Assembly: GCA_902795625.1 (NCBI GenBank) | Contig: CADBLW010000083.1 | Location: 1-8,692 of the forward strand | Source: an uncultured Lachnospiraceae bacterium | Lineage (GTDB): Bacteria; Bacillota; Clostridia; Lachnospirales; Lachnospiraceae | Length of the DNA stretch: 8,692 nucleotides | Direction: 5' to 3' | Notes under the pieces: model-generated | The model's input: the letters and a program-made list of their open reading frames with translations, nothing else | The model's database searches: none | Told to the model about the DNA's origin: nothing | In this document: positions 1-7,350 of the stretch, piece after piece | How the letters are laid out: each line of letters opens with the position of its first letter | How positions within the stretch are numbered: position 1 is the first letter of the stretch | Made by a program: the position numbers and the translations under genes

Positions 1-821
1 CCGCCCGGCAGCTCGTCCGTGTGGTAGAACAGGTACGAGTGGCCCTTGTAGTCGCACAGGCCGGGATGGTTCGTGAAGCACGGTCCCTCCTCCATCAGTA
101 CGCCCCGGTATACCCACGGGCCGGTGGGTCCCTCTGAGGTCGCGTAGCCGAAGTGCTCGTTTCTCTTCTCGCCCTCGGCAAATCCCGCGAACACCATGTA
201 GTAAAGTCCGTTTCTCTTATAGAACCACGGTCCCTCGCCGTAGGTCGTTCCGGTCATGTGGCTGCCCTTGCCGAAGGACTCGACAGTCATCGGGATTTTC
301 CGAACGCCGACGCTCTCGTCGATCGAGATCATGTCCTCGTTCAGGAGAACGTAGCGGAGCTCCGGATTGCCGAAGTACAGATACGCCTGGCCGTCGTCAT
401 CGATGAACACGGTCGGGTCGATGTCGTTCCAGTCGCCCTCGTCCACAAGCGGATATCCGAGATCCTTGAACGGACCGGTGGGGCTGTCCGAAACGCCAAC
501 CGCGATGGCCATGCCGCCGTTTTTCTTGTGTACCGGGCAGTACAGGTAGAATTTTCCGTTTCGGAAAATGCACTGCGGCGCCCACGCGCGGTCATCCGCC
601 CACTCAATGTCATCGAGACCGAAGATCTTCCCGTGGTCGGTCCAGTTCACCATGTCCGTGGTGGAGTAGCATCTCCAGTCAAACATCGTGTAGAAATCGT
701 TGATCAGCTGATCCTCATCGTGGGTCGTGTAGAGATACAGCACACCGTCGTGAACCATCGGCGCGGGATCCGCCGTATAGATCGATGTGATGATCGGGTT
801 TTTGCTCATAAAATCAGTCAT
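1..821 (-). CDS. Glycoside hydrolase family 43 protein, C-terminus cut by window edge
   Basis: 273 residues are visible from the ATG; the gene runs off the left edge. The protein looks like a five-bladed beta-propeller GH43 enzyme, a family that removes arabinofuranosyl or xylosyl units from plant arabinoxylan and related glycans by inversion. The expected catalytic set is present: Asp18 in TADPAPM (base), Asp135 in DIDPTVFID (pKa modulator) and Glu196 in YGEGPWFY (acid), with the blade motif WAPQ at 80-83. There is no signal peptide, so it probably acts in the cytoplasm on imported oligosaccharides. The ATG has AGGAGG ten bases upstream and overlaps the end of the deacetylase gene by 8 bases, implying coupled translation. 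Family assignment is firm; the exact substrate (arabinosidase, xylosidase or other) cannot be read from the sequence. Confidence 0.93.
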   Translation of the reverse strand, partial: MTDFMSKNPIITSIYTADPAPMVHDGVLYLYTTHDEDQLINDFYTMFDWRCYSTTDMVNWTDHGKIFGLDDIEWADDRAWAPQCIFRNGKFYLYCPVHKKNGGMAIAVGVSDSPTGPFKDLGYPLVDEGDWNDIDPTVFIDDDGQAYLYFGNPELRYVLLNEDMISIDESVGVRKIPMTVESFGKGSHMTGTTYGEGPWFYKRNGLYYMVFAGFAEGEKRNEHFGYATSEGPTGPWVYRGVLMEEGPCFTNHPGLCDYKGHSYLFYHTDELPG

Positions 822-2406
822 TGTTTTCTTTCCTCCTGCGCTTTTTGATCTTCGCGGTCATGATCCCTGCCGCCACGGCCGCTCCCGCGGACACCACGCA
901 GAGCGGGATTGCGTACAGGAGCGGATCAACTTCCTTGTCCTTGTTTTTGAAATTGTCGCTTTCACCGGCATCCGCACTGTCTTCCGCCGGGGGAACCGGC
1001 GTGTCCGTCGGTACCGGCGTCGGTGTGTCTGTCGGGATCGGTGTGTTCGTCGGCGTAGGTGTATCTGTCGGTGTCGGTGTATTGGTCGGCGTCGGCGTGT
1101 TCGTCGGCGTCGGTGTATTGGTCGGTGTCGGGATCGGCGTCGGTGTCGGTGTTGCTGTCGCCTGCGCGGTCTCTCTCGACGCGTGCTCCATCATATTGTT
1201 CCCGGTGTCCAGCCCGACCGTCGTGCGGAACAATCCGAAGTCCGCAATGCTGTACTCATAGTCGTCGGAGACGTAGAACCAGTACCCCTGCTGCGACTCG
1301 TGCTTCTTGTAGGCAGCCGTCGCAACCTCGAGCGCCGTCTTTCCTCCGAACTCGGAGAGGGGCTCGCGCATGTTCATGCGGAGCTTATTTTCCCCGTAGA
1401 GATGAAAATACGTCTTCTGCACATCCCATGTGCCGTATTTTTCGGCCGACTCAGGAAGATAATCCGCCTCCATCGAGTGCTTGATCACTTCCTGCACCGC
1501 CGCGTTCAGGATCATGTGCCCGCCGTGTCCGTACTCGCCCTTGATGTCGTGGGTGACGATGACGAGCGGCTTGAAGCGGCGCACCATCTCGCACGTGCTC
1601 TTCACAAGCTTATTGAAATCGTACTTGTTCTTGGCCGTCTCAAGGGATTTCACATAGTGGTCGTAATAGTTCATGCAGGCCGGGTAGTTGCGGATGCCGC
1701 TCGCCCACAAGCCGTCAAGCTTCTCGTGCTCGCGCACGGGCTCCGTCGACCAGAACTCGCACATGTACACGACCTGCACGCGGCGTTTCTCCTGGCCGCC
1801 GTACTGCGCCAGCACACCGCCCATGAAGAGGATCTCATCGTCCGCGTGGGTCGAGAAGACCAGAATGTCCGCCTCCTTCAGCGCAGGCTTCCACACCTGC
1901 ACATCTGCGGGCAGCTTTCCTTCGGAAAATGCCTCGATCTCACTCACGTAAACGTCTTTTTCAAGTATGATCTCCACGCTCGTCGCGGGCTCCGCAAGCT
2001 CAACGTAGTCGTGCAGGAAGCCCTGCTTTCCGTGCTCCTCGGTGTGGTCGTTATAGCGCAGCTTGTACGGAGAGACCGAGGATCCCCAGCGGATGTAGAT
2101 GCCGTACATCGGCGTCTCCGACGTCACTGTGAGAATCTCGCCGCTCTTGTATTTTTCGCGCGATTTGTTGGAGTTGTCGCGCAGCTTGCTCTGCGAACTG
2201 CCCTTGGCATTTTTCACGGTGATCTTCAGAGAGACGGCTTCTTTCGTCTCGTCCCTAGATCCATCCGCGGTTTTCGCCGTCCCCTGTACGCACAGGATGA
2301 GCAGAAACACAAGGACAACCGGAAGTGCCATTCGCACCGCCGGTCCCGCGAGCGGCCTGAGCCTCCGCCGAAGCTGACCGATCCTTCGTCCCACGGAATG
2401 TTTCAT
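814..2406 (-). CDS. Membrane-anchored PIG-L/LmbE-family deacetylase with Pro-Thr-rich spacer
   Basis: 530 residues. The family holds zinc-dependent N-acetylglucosaminyl deacetylases such as MshB, BshB and PIG-L. Order of parts: basic N-terminus and hydrophobic signal/anchor (about 26-41); a beta-rich region (about 55-165) resembling a discoidin-type sugar-binding module, a weak call; the PIG-L domain (about 180-390) with HADDE at 187-191 and GEYGHGGH at 290-297, giving likely zinc ligands His187, Asp190 and His297, base Asp189 and His294; a Thr-Pro-rich spacer (417-475); a second membrane segment (about 495-516) and a basic tail KIKKRRRK. The layout implies a catalytic domain held outside the membrane by a wall-crossing spacer. 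Ala replaces the usual Pro in HPDDE. The start shares ATGA with the recO stop, with GAGGGGG seven bases upstream. The substrate is unknown: a cell-wall or other amino-sugar glycan is a guess. Confidence 0.9.
   Translation of the reverse strand: MKHSVGRRIGQLRRRLRPLAGPAVRMALPVVLVFLLILCVQGTAKTADGSRDETKEAVSLKITVKNAKGSSQSKLRDNSNKSREKYKSGEILTVTSETPMYGIYIRWGSSVSPYKLRYNDHTEEHGKQGFLHDYVELAEPATSVEIILEKDVYVSEIEAFSEGKLPADVQVWKPALKEADILVFSTHADDEILFMGGVLAQYGGQEKRRVQVVYMCEFWSTEPVREHEKLDGLWASGIRNYPACMNYYDHYVKSLETAKNKYDFNKLVKSTCEMVRRFKPLVIVTHDIKGEYGHGGHMILNAAVQEVIKHSMEADYLPESAEKYGTWDVQKTYFHLYGENKLRMNMREPLSEFGGKTALEVATAAYKKHESQQGYWFYVSDDYEYSIADFGLFRTTVGLDTGNNMMEHASRETAQATATPTPTPIPTPTNTPTPTNTPTPTNTPTPTDTPTPTNTPIPTDTPTPVPTDTPVPPAEDSADAGESDNFKNKDKEVDPLLYAIPLCVVSAGAAVAAGIMTAKIKKRRRKENND
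832..837 (-). promoter_or_regulatory. Ribosome binding site of the GH43 gene, inside the deacetylase gene
   Basis: The minus strand reads AGGAGG here, ten bases before the GH43 ATG at 821. The same six bases are two in-frame AGG arginine codons in the basic tail of the upstream deacetylase, so one stretch encodes cytoplasmic arginines and also serves as the start signal for the next gene. Confidence 0.85.
982..1158 (-). repeat. Tandem repeat coding the Thr-Pro spacer of the deacetylase
   Basis: Degenerate GTCGGCGTCGGTGT-type units (plus-strand reading), largely 18 bases long, encode repeated TPTPTN/TPTPTD hexapeptides at residues 417-475 of the deacetylase. Near-identical units lie around 1080-1135. 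Such extended, hydroxyl-rich spacers typically cross the Gram-positive wall. The copy number could vary between strains by slippage, always in multiples of three bases. Confidence 0.85.
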
Positions 2407-3209
2407 TCAGTTTCCCCCTCTACCGTCAGGAGCATCTCCAGACTCCTGAAGTTGTGATCAACATGCTCGGCATACCATGCCGCTGTGACCGCGCGAAGCT
2501 CGGCAAGTACCTCCGGGCTCACGGAAAATGAAAACAGCTTCGACGGCTGTGTCGACGCGATGATCCGCAGCGCGTACCAGGTCGAGTCGTCGAGATTGAA
2601 ATAGCCGGAAGCAACCGCCTGCGTCCGCAGCTCATAGGCCTTGCGGCCGGCCTCGTCAAACAGCTCGCCCGCACATTTTCCGCAGAGACAGCCGCCCGAC
2701 GGCACATGGAACACGAAGGGTCCCTTGTGATCTCGGCAGCGCACGCACTCGTTGACCTGCGGTCCCTCGCCCCGGGTGTACGCGATCTTAACCTCAAAGA
2801 TCGCACGGACAAGACGAGCCTCCGGCTCGCCCTTGGCAAGCGCCCGCAGTCCCGCGTACAGCAGTTGCAGCGTCTCGCTCTCGTCAAGATACTCCTCCGT
2901 CGCGAACTCCGCGAGCTCGCAGAAGTACAGACCGTAGCAGGTCCTGTCGAAATCGCTCCGAAGCTCCGTAAAATAGTTGTTCACCTCGGCGCGGATCACC
3001 GTGTAGGAGTTGCGCCCCTCAACGACGGTGAACGCCCCCGTCACAAACGGCTGAGCCGCTGCCACCAGCGCGGATTTCGGCCGCTGCGCCCCCTTGGCGA
3101 AGGCCGAGATGCGTCCCCGCTCCTTCGTCAGAACGGACAGCCGGCGGTCATACTCGCCCATCGGCATCGAGGAAAGAACGATGCCATGCAAAATCGGATG
3201 ATCGGTCAT
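2403..3209 (-). CDS. recO: DNA repair protein RecO
   Basis: 268 residues, the normal length for Firmicutes RecO (about 240-270). RecO anneals single strands and, with RecR, loads RecA onto SSB-coated DNA during recombinational repair. The N-terminal OB-fold opens with GIVLSSMPMGEYDRRLSVLT and continues through the conserved GRISAFAKGAQRPKS (32-46). The helical C-terminal part carries a zinc-finger-like set, Cys155-x2-Cys158 and Cys176-x2-Cys179, with Cys174 as an alternative ligand. The start has AGGAGGAGAG about six bases upstream (3216-3225). The gene follows era after 94 bases, a gene order common in Firmicutes, and its stop overlaps the deacetylase start as ATGA, so the two are probably translated together. 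Confidence 0.97.
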   Translation of the reverse strand: MTDHPILHGIVLSSMPMGEYDRRLSVLTKERGRISAFAKGAQRPKSALVAAAQPFVTGAFTVVEGRNSYTVIRAEVNNYFTELRSDFDRTCYGLYFCELAEFATEEYLDESETLQLLYAGLRALAKGEPEARLVRAIFEVKIAYTRGEGPQVNECVRCRDHKGPFVFHVPSGGCLCGKCAGELFDEAGRKAYELRTQAVASGYFNLDDSTWYALRIIASTQPSKLFSFSVSPEVLAELRAVTAAWYAEHVDHNFRSLEMLLTVEGETE

Positions 3210-3303
3210 GCGTATCTCTCCTCCTGTCGTTTCTTACTCATTAAGCAAAGCCGCCTGCCTGCACAGCGTTGTCATTTTCGCCGAAAGGAACTGCTTCCGC
3301 CCC
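3210..3303 (-). other. Spacer between era and recO
   Basis: This 94-base spacer carries the strong recO ribosome binding site at its recO end. I see no terminator (no GC-rich hairpin followed by a T run), no convincing promoter and no recognisable small gene. Only weak inverted repeats such as TTTC-GGC-GAAA occur. Read-through from era into recO is the simplest reading. Confidence 0.6.
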
Positions 3304-4227
3304 TCACTCCTCGGGATCGCGGTAGCCGTAGTTCTTGATGAGAATGTCGCTGTCGCGCCAGTTCTCCTTCACTTTTACCCAGAGCTTCAGGTTGATCTTC
3401 GTGCCGGTCATCATCTCGATGTCGCGGCGCGCCTCGGTGCCGATCTTCTTGAGCATCGAGCCCTGCTTTCCGATGATGATGCCCTTGTGGGACTCGCGCT
3501 CACACACGATGGTCGCGTCGATGTCGATCAGCGTGCCGCCCTCGCGCTCCTTCATGCGGTCGATCAGAACCGCAACGCCGTGCGGGATCTCATCCTCAAG
3601 GTTGCGAAGCGCCTTCTCGCGGATCAGCTCCGCAGCGATCTGCCGCTCCGGCTGGTCCGTGATCGTGTCCTCGTCATAGTACTGCGGTCCCTCCGGCAAA
3701 TACTTGAAGATCGTCTCCGTAAGATCGTCCGTGTTCTCGCCCTTGAGCGCGGAAACCGGCACGATCGCCGCGAAATCAAGCGCTTTCCGGTAAGCGTCGA
3801 TGAAGCGGAGGATCTCCTCCTTCTTCACCTTGTCGATCTTGTTGATGACGAGCATCACCGGCGTCTTCACCTTCGAGAGGCGTTCGATGATCGACTGCTC
3901 GGCAGCGCCGATATAGTCGCTCGGCTCCACAAGCCAGAGGATCAGGTCGACGTCGCGGAGCGTATTTTCCGTGACCTCGGTCATGAATTCGCCCAGCTTG
4001 TTGCGGGCTTTGTGAATGCCCGGCGTGTCGAGGAATATGATCTGCCCGCGCTCGTCGGTGAACACCGTGCGGATCTGGTTTCTCGTCGTCTGCGGCTTGT
4101 TCGAGGTGATGGCGATCTTCTGTCCGATCAGCCGGTTCATCAAAGTGGATTTTCCCACGTTCGGGCGCCCGATCAGGGCGACAAATCCCGAGCGGTAGGC
4201 CGTATTGTTCGCGTTTCCGCGCTCCAT
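3304..4227 (-). CDS. era: GTPase Era
   Basis: 307 residues from the chosen start. Era is an essential Ras-like GTPase that binds the 3' end of 16S rRNA during 30S subunit assembly. Numbered from this start, the GTPase motifs are G1 GRPNVGKST at 20-28, the switch I region with QTTRNQ at 46-51, G3 DTPG at 67-70, G4 NKID at 129-132 and G5 SAL at 159-161. The C-terminal KH RNA-binding domain has GIIIGKQG at 249-256 and ends in the typical RDSDILIKNYGYR. A longer frame opens at 4254 with nine more residues, but that ATG has no Shine-Dalgarno sequence, while the ATG at 4227 has AAAAGGAG eight bases upstream, so I use 4227. It lies between an M16 peptidase gene and recO, all co-directional. Confidence 0.97.
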   Translation of the reverse strand: MERGNANNTAYRSGFVALIGRPNVGKSTLMNRLIGQKIAITSNKPQTTRNQIRTVFTDERGQIIFLDTPGIHKARNKLGEFMTEVTENTLRDVDLILWLVEPSDYIGAAEQSIIERLSKVKTPVMLVINKIDKVKKEEILRFIDAYRKALDFAAIVPVSALKGENTDDLTETIFKYLPEGPQYYDEDTITDQPERQIAAELIREKALRNLEDEIPHGVAVLIDRMKEREGGTLIDIDATIVCERESHKGIIIGKQGSMLKKIGTEARRDIEMMTGTKINLKLWVKVKENWRDSDILIKNYGYRDPEE

Positions 4228-4235
4228 GTCATGCA

Positions 4236-4243
4236 CTCCTTTT
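4236..4243 (-). promoter_or_regulatory. Ribosome binding site deciding the era start
   Basis: The minus strand reads AAAAGGAG, eight bases before the ATG at 4227. The region before the alternative ATG at 4254 is GC-rich and folds into the hairpin at 4256-4291, with no purine-rich site. Confidence 0.8.
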
Positions 4244-4255
4244 GCTTTCTTCATG

Positions 4256-4291
4256 CGACAGCAGCCGCAGCTTGCACCGCGACTGCCGTCG
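4256..4291 (-). other. Long RNA hairpin in the M16 peptidase-era spacer
   Basis: On the minus strand the arm GACGGCAGTCGCGG and the arm CTGCGGCTGCTGTC flank the six-base loop TGCAAG. With one further outer C-G pair this gives a 15-bp stem, without bulges, that includes three G-U pairs. Those positions are A-C mismatches on the plus strand, so the structure belongs to the minus-strand transcript. No T run follows, so it is not a standard intrinsic terminator. It ends about 12 bases before the era ribosome binding site. It may stabilise a 3' end, be cut by an RNase III-type enzyme, or modulate era. Confidence 0.7.
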
Positions 4292-4312
4292 GTAATTTCC
4301 GTATGTCACACT

Positions 4313-7270
4313 TTAACCGCGAAGCGGTCTCCTCACATCGAAGAGATCCTCGCATTCCTTCGCCTTGCTCTCCGAAGCGACCGACGCGCGGTAGCCCTGC
4401 GCCAGGCAGGCGCGGATCACCGGGGCAAGTTCGCGCAGCTTCTCGTTGGTAACCGTGAGAACAGCATCGCGGTCGCACTGCGCATCCTCCTTCGTGATGC
4501 CGATGTAGTAGCGGTTCAGCGCCGAATACATCGCCGTGGAAGGCGTAAACGGATTGTCCATGTCCGCGATCGTTCCGATAATGTAGCGCGTGATCTCGCG
4601 GTCGCTCAGGTTCAGCTTTGCAATGTAATCCACGGCGCCGTTGAACACCTCGTAGGATTCCCGCAGGTTCGGATCCCGGTAGGTCGACATGAAGATGTTG
4701 CCCGAGATCGCATCCCCGCCGAAGCCCGCGCCGTACGCTCCGCCGAGAACGCGGATCTTCGTCCACAGGTAATCCCTCGAGAGGATCGTCTCCAGAACGC
4801 GGTAGATACCGCTGCACTCGTATCCCGCGGCGCGCACATTTCCGACAGCCACGTTGTACTGCACGGCACCCGCGCAGGTGAGCACTTCATTTTTCTTCGT
4901 AAAATGATACCCTCCGAGCCGGGGCAGCTTCGCCGCCTCAGCGAGAGGATCCTCCGCGGGCACGCTGTCCAGATCGGCCGTGAACTGCGCGATCCCCGGG
5001 AGCGCCTTCGCGTAGCCGTCCGCATCCGTCGAGATACCGAAGGACAGGCGGTTTTTGCGCAAAATGTGCAGCCGGATCTTCTGCATGTGCTCTACGATCT
5101 CCTCCTTCATCGAATCGAAGTTGTCGATCCACTTGCGGAGGAAGGAGTAGTAGCCCTCACCTGCCGTCCAATGACGGAAGCGCACGTGCGTGCTGAACTG
5201 GGAAAATGCAACCCAGTTGGCCGTGCGGCTTCCGCTCGAGACAAGCGAGTTCGGAAGGTACGAAGCCTGCTCGGAAATGATCTCGAGAAGGCGCTTATAG
5301 TCTGTGTGCTTCGTGCGCCACAGAGCCTCCCAGAGAAGCTCCAGGCCCTTGGCGACGCCACCGTTGAAGACGCGCAGGTCGCATGTCAGGAAGCCCTTCA
5401 TCTCACCCGGCTCGCCCTTCACGGAGGTTGCCTCCGGGAACTGCGACAGGCTTCCGGTATAGAAGTTCAATTCATTCTGGAACTCCGGATAGGTGTAATT
5501 TTCCGTGTCCATCACATTGAGGGTCTCCGCGTACAGTTTGAGGTACGGAAGCTCCTCCTCCGGCAGGTCGGTCACGTCAAACCGCGCCTGCATATACGTG
5601 ATCCCGCCCGTAAAATTGTCGACGAAGATCACGGGGACATCGTCCTCCGTCTTCTCCACCGTGTACTCCAGCGGGAGCGGCTCCTTGCTGATGTCCTCAC
5701 GCGTGAGGGACGGGATGCACGAAAGCTCCTCCTCGGTCTCCACGCGGTTCTGGAACTCCTTGAGCGCGGCGGTCTCCGCCACAAGCGCGGCGATCTCCTC
5801 CTCGCTCATCGCCGCCTTCTTCGCGGCGAGTTTTGCGGCGAGTTCTTTCTGCTGCTTCGTCTCAAGTCCCCTCTCGGGCTTCACGACGGCGAGCACCGAA
5901 TGATCCCCGTCGAGGAATTCCTGCAGCAGCTGTTCAAAATATCCGGTATCAAGCTCCTTGCGAAGCTCGTTGTACACCCAGCCGAGATCCAGCCCGTCAA
6001 ACGGCCGGTTCTCATCCAGCAAGTACGTGGAGAGCGAGTTCATCGCGTAGTAGATGCCTCTCGGCTCACCTCCGAAATCCGTCGAGCGGTAGTTGAACTC
6101 CGCGCGGTTGAGAAGCGCCTCGACGGCGTGCTTATTGACGCCCTCCTTGATCACCCCTGCGATCGTATCGCGGATGATCTCGAGGAAGCGGTCCGCCTGA
6201 TCGGCATCCGCCTCACGCGCCGTGATCACGACCATCGGCTGGCGAAGATCCGAATTCACGTAGCCGGACACGTCGCTTCCGATGCCGGCGTCGATGAGAG
6301 CCTTCTTGACCGGCGCACCGGGCATGGAGAACAGGATCGTGGAGAGCGTGTCCCAGGCGCCCGACTTCTTCGGGTCGATCCCGTCGATCACCTTCACGGC
6401 GTACTCCAGATATGTCCTGCCCTTCTCCTCCTCGTCCTCACCGATCGGATAGGTCCCCTCCACGCGCTTGAACCCGAAGGGTTTCTGCGTTCCGATCTCG
6501 GAATCCACCGGAATGACATCGAACCCGGAGAGATACTCGCGGTCGATAAAGGTGAGCATGTCGCCCATGTCCGCGTTTCCGTAGAGATAGATGTAGCTGT
6601 TGGCCGGCGAATAGTAGGTGCGGTGGAACTCGAGAAACTCCTCGTAGGAAAGCTCGGGGATCACCTTCGGGTCGCCGCCGGACTCCACGCCGTAGGTCGT
6701 ATCCGGGTACATCGCCTCACGGAGCACGCGGTACGCGCTTCGGTCGGGATTGGAAAATGCTCCCTTCATCTCGCTGTACACGATGCCGTTGACACCGAGC
6801 TCCGCCTCGGGGCTCTCCAGCTCATAGTGCCAGCCCTCCTGAAGGAAGATCTCTTTTCTCTTGTAGATCAGCGGATGCAGCACGGCATCCATGTAGACGT
6901 TGACCAGATTCTTAAAATCCTTGTCGTTGCAGCTGGAGCAGGGATAGCAGGTCCATGTGGACGAGGTAAACGCGTTGATAAATGTGCGGAGCGACCCCTT
7001 GTCCATCTCGGTGAACGGGTCCTTCACGGGAAATTTCTCGGAGCCGCACAGCACCGAATGCTCCAGGATATGCGGCACACCCGTGCTGTTCGTCGGCGTG
7101 GTGCGGAAGGCAATGCCGAACATCTTGTTCGGATCGTCGTTCGCGAGGAGAATTACGCGGGCACCGCTCTTTTTATGCTTCAACACAAGACCGTCCGCAC
7201 CGATGTCCGGAAGGTGGCGGTACTCGCCCCGCTCATATCCCTCACATGTAAAATTTTCTAGATTCGTCAT
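4313..7270 (-). CDS. M16C-family (presequence protease-like) zinc metallopeptidase
   Basis: 985 residues, the length of PreP/falcilysin-type M16C enzymes, which fold into a two-half chamber and degrade unstructured peptides. The inverted zinc motif HILEH is at 67-71 (His67, His71 ligands; Glu70 catalytic), and the third ligand is probably Glu167 in GIVYSEMKG. The C-terminal half carries RVLGGAYG at 840-847, whose Arg840 and Tyr846 match the substrate-binding pair of PreP. A charged helical stretch (about 470-515) fits the hinge joining the halves. There is no signal peptide, so the enzyme is probably cytoplasmic and recycles peptides. The ATG lies 13 bases from the nearest good Shine-Dalgarno site (7284-7292), longer than usual, but no better in-frame start exists. 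Cysteines at 108, 111 and 114 cluster near the active site. The gene precedes era with an 85-base gap. Confidence 0.95.
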   Translation of the reverse strand: MTNLENFTCEGYERGEYRHLPDIGADGLVLKHKKSGARVILLANDDPNKMFGIAFRTTPTNSTGVPHILEHSVLCGSEKFPVKDPFTEMDKGSLRTFINAFTSSTWTCYPCSSCNDKDFKNLVNVYMDAVLHPLIYKRKEIFLQEGWHYELESPEAELGVNGIVYSEMKGAFSNPDRSAYRVLREAMYPDTTYGVESGGDPKVIPELSYEEFLEFHRTYYSPANSYIYLYGNADMGDMLTFIDREYLSGFDVIPVDSEIGTQKPFGFKRVEGTYPIGEDEEEKGRTYLEYAVKVIDGIDPKKSGAWDTLSTILFSMPGAPVKKALIDAGIGSDVSGYVNSDLRQPMVVITAREADADQADRFLEIIRDTIAGVIKEGVNKHAVEALLNRAEFNYRSTDFGGEPRGIYYAMNSLSTYLLDENRPFDGLDLGWVYNELRKELDTGYFEQLLQEFLDGDHSVLAVVKPERGLETKQQKELAAKLAAKKAAMSEEEIAALVAETAALKEFQNRVETEEELSCIPSLTREDISKEPLPLEYTVEKTEDDVPVIFVDNFTGGITYMQARFDVTDLPEEELPYLKLYAETLNVMDTENYTYPEFQNELNFYTGSLSQFPEATSVKGEPGEMKGFLTCDLRVFNGGVAKGLELLWEALWRTKHTDYKRLLEIISEQASYLPNSLVSSGSRTANWVAFSQFSTHVRFRHWTAGEGYYSFLRKWIDNFDSMKEEIVEHMQKIRLHILRKNRLSFGISTDADGYAKALPGIAQFTADLDSVPAEDPLAEAAKLPRLGGYHFTKKNEVLTCAGAVQYNVAVGNVRAAGYECSGIYRVLETILSRDYLWTKIRVLGGAYGAGFGGDAISGNIFMSTYRDPNLRESYEVFNGAVDYIAKLNLSDREITRYIIGTIADMDNPFTPSTAMYSALNRYYIGITKEDAQCDRDAVLTVTNEKLRELAPVIRACLAQGYRASVASESKAKECEDLFDVRRPLRG
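4316..4328 (-). other. Small hairpin at the end of the M16 peptidase gene
   Basis: The minus strand reads ACCGC-TTC-GCGGT, a five-bp stem with a three-base loop, directly before the TAA stop codon. It is short, lies in coding sequence and is not followed by a T run, so it could be chance. It sits 24 bases before the larger hairpin. Confidence 0.3.
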
Positions 7271-7350
7271 ATAGGTTTCATATTCCTTTTTTATTCTTTT
7301 GTGAGCAGGATTTTACTCCTTTTCATTCTTTGATGCCGTCGCGGATGACA
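7271..7350 (-). other. Spacer between the surface-protein gene and the M16 peptidase gene
   Basis: This 80-base, A-rich spacer holds a ribosome binding site (AAAAAAGGA at 7284-7292) but no clear terminator and no promoter with recognisable -35 and -10 boxes. The only box-like sequences (TAAAAT, TAAAAA) lack a partner at the right distance. It is the most likely place for any promoter of the downstream genes, simply because it is the only AT-rich stretch. Confidence 0.4.

Noticed and set aside
982..1158. The regular repeat considered as a CRISPR array or intergenic repeat
   Set aside because: The units are short, contiguous without unique spacers and in frame with the Thr-Pro spacer of the deacetylase.
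787..2457. A plus-strand open frame of about 556 codons opposite the deacetylase gene
   Set aside because: It has a low-complexity Arg/Cys-rich stretch that is just the reverse reading of the Thr-Pro repeat; the minus-strand deacetylase has clear catalytic motifs.
3239..3280. A 13-codon open frame (MTTLCRQAALLNE) between era and recO, considered as a YqzL-like small gene
   Set aside because: It is too short, has no ribosome binding site and shows no resemblance to the YqzL family sometimes found between era and recO.
4228..4254. Longer era reading with nine extra N-terminal residues from the ATG at 4254
   Set aside because: There is no Shine-Dalgarno site before it, and the region folds into a hairpin; the ATG at 4227 has AAAAGGAG at ideal spacing and gives the usual Era N-terminus.
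3208..4452. A plus-strand open frame of about 414 codons opposite era
   Set aside because: It lies antisense to a textbook Era with all GTPase motifs and a KH domain; its composition is that of an antisense shadow.
4205..7261. A plus-strand open frame of about 1018 codons opposite the M16 peptidase gene
   Set aside because: It is rich in Arg, Val, Leu and His with no recognisable motif and no ribosome binding site, while the minus-strand frame carries a complete M16C active site. It is a shadow produced by GC-rich codon use.
7267..7281. A four-codon frame (MKPI) whose stop overlaps the M16 ATG as ATGA
   Set aside because: Its spacing to the Shine-Dalgarno site is only two bases, too close for efficient initiation. 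It does not explain the long spacing to the real start, so I treat it as chance.
7291..7326. An 11-codon open frame (MKRSKILLTKE) before the M16 peptidase gene, considered as a leader peptide
   Set aside because: There is no ribosome binding site ahead of it and no attenuator structure after it; an A-rich spacer yields such frames by chance.
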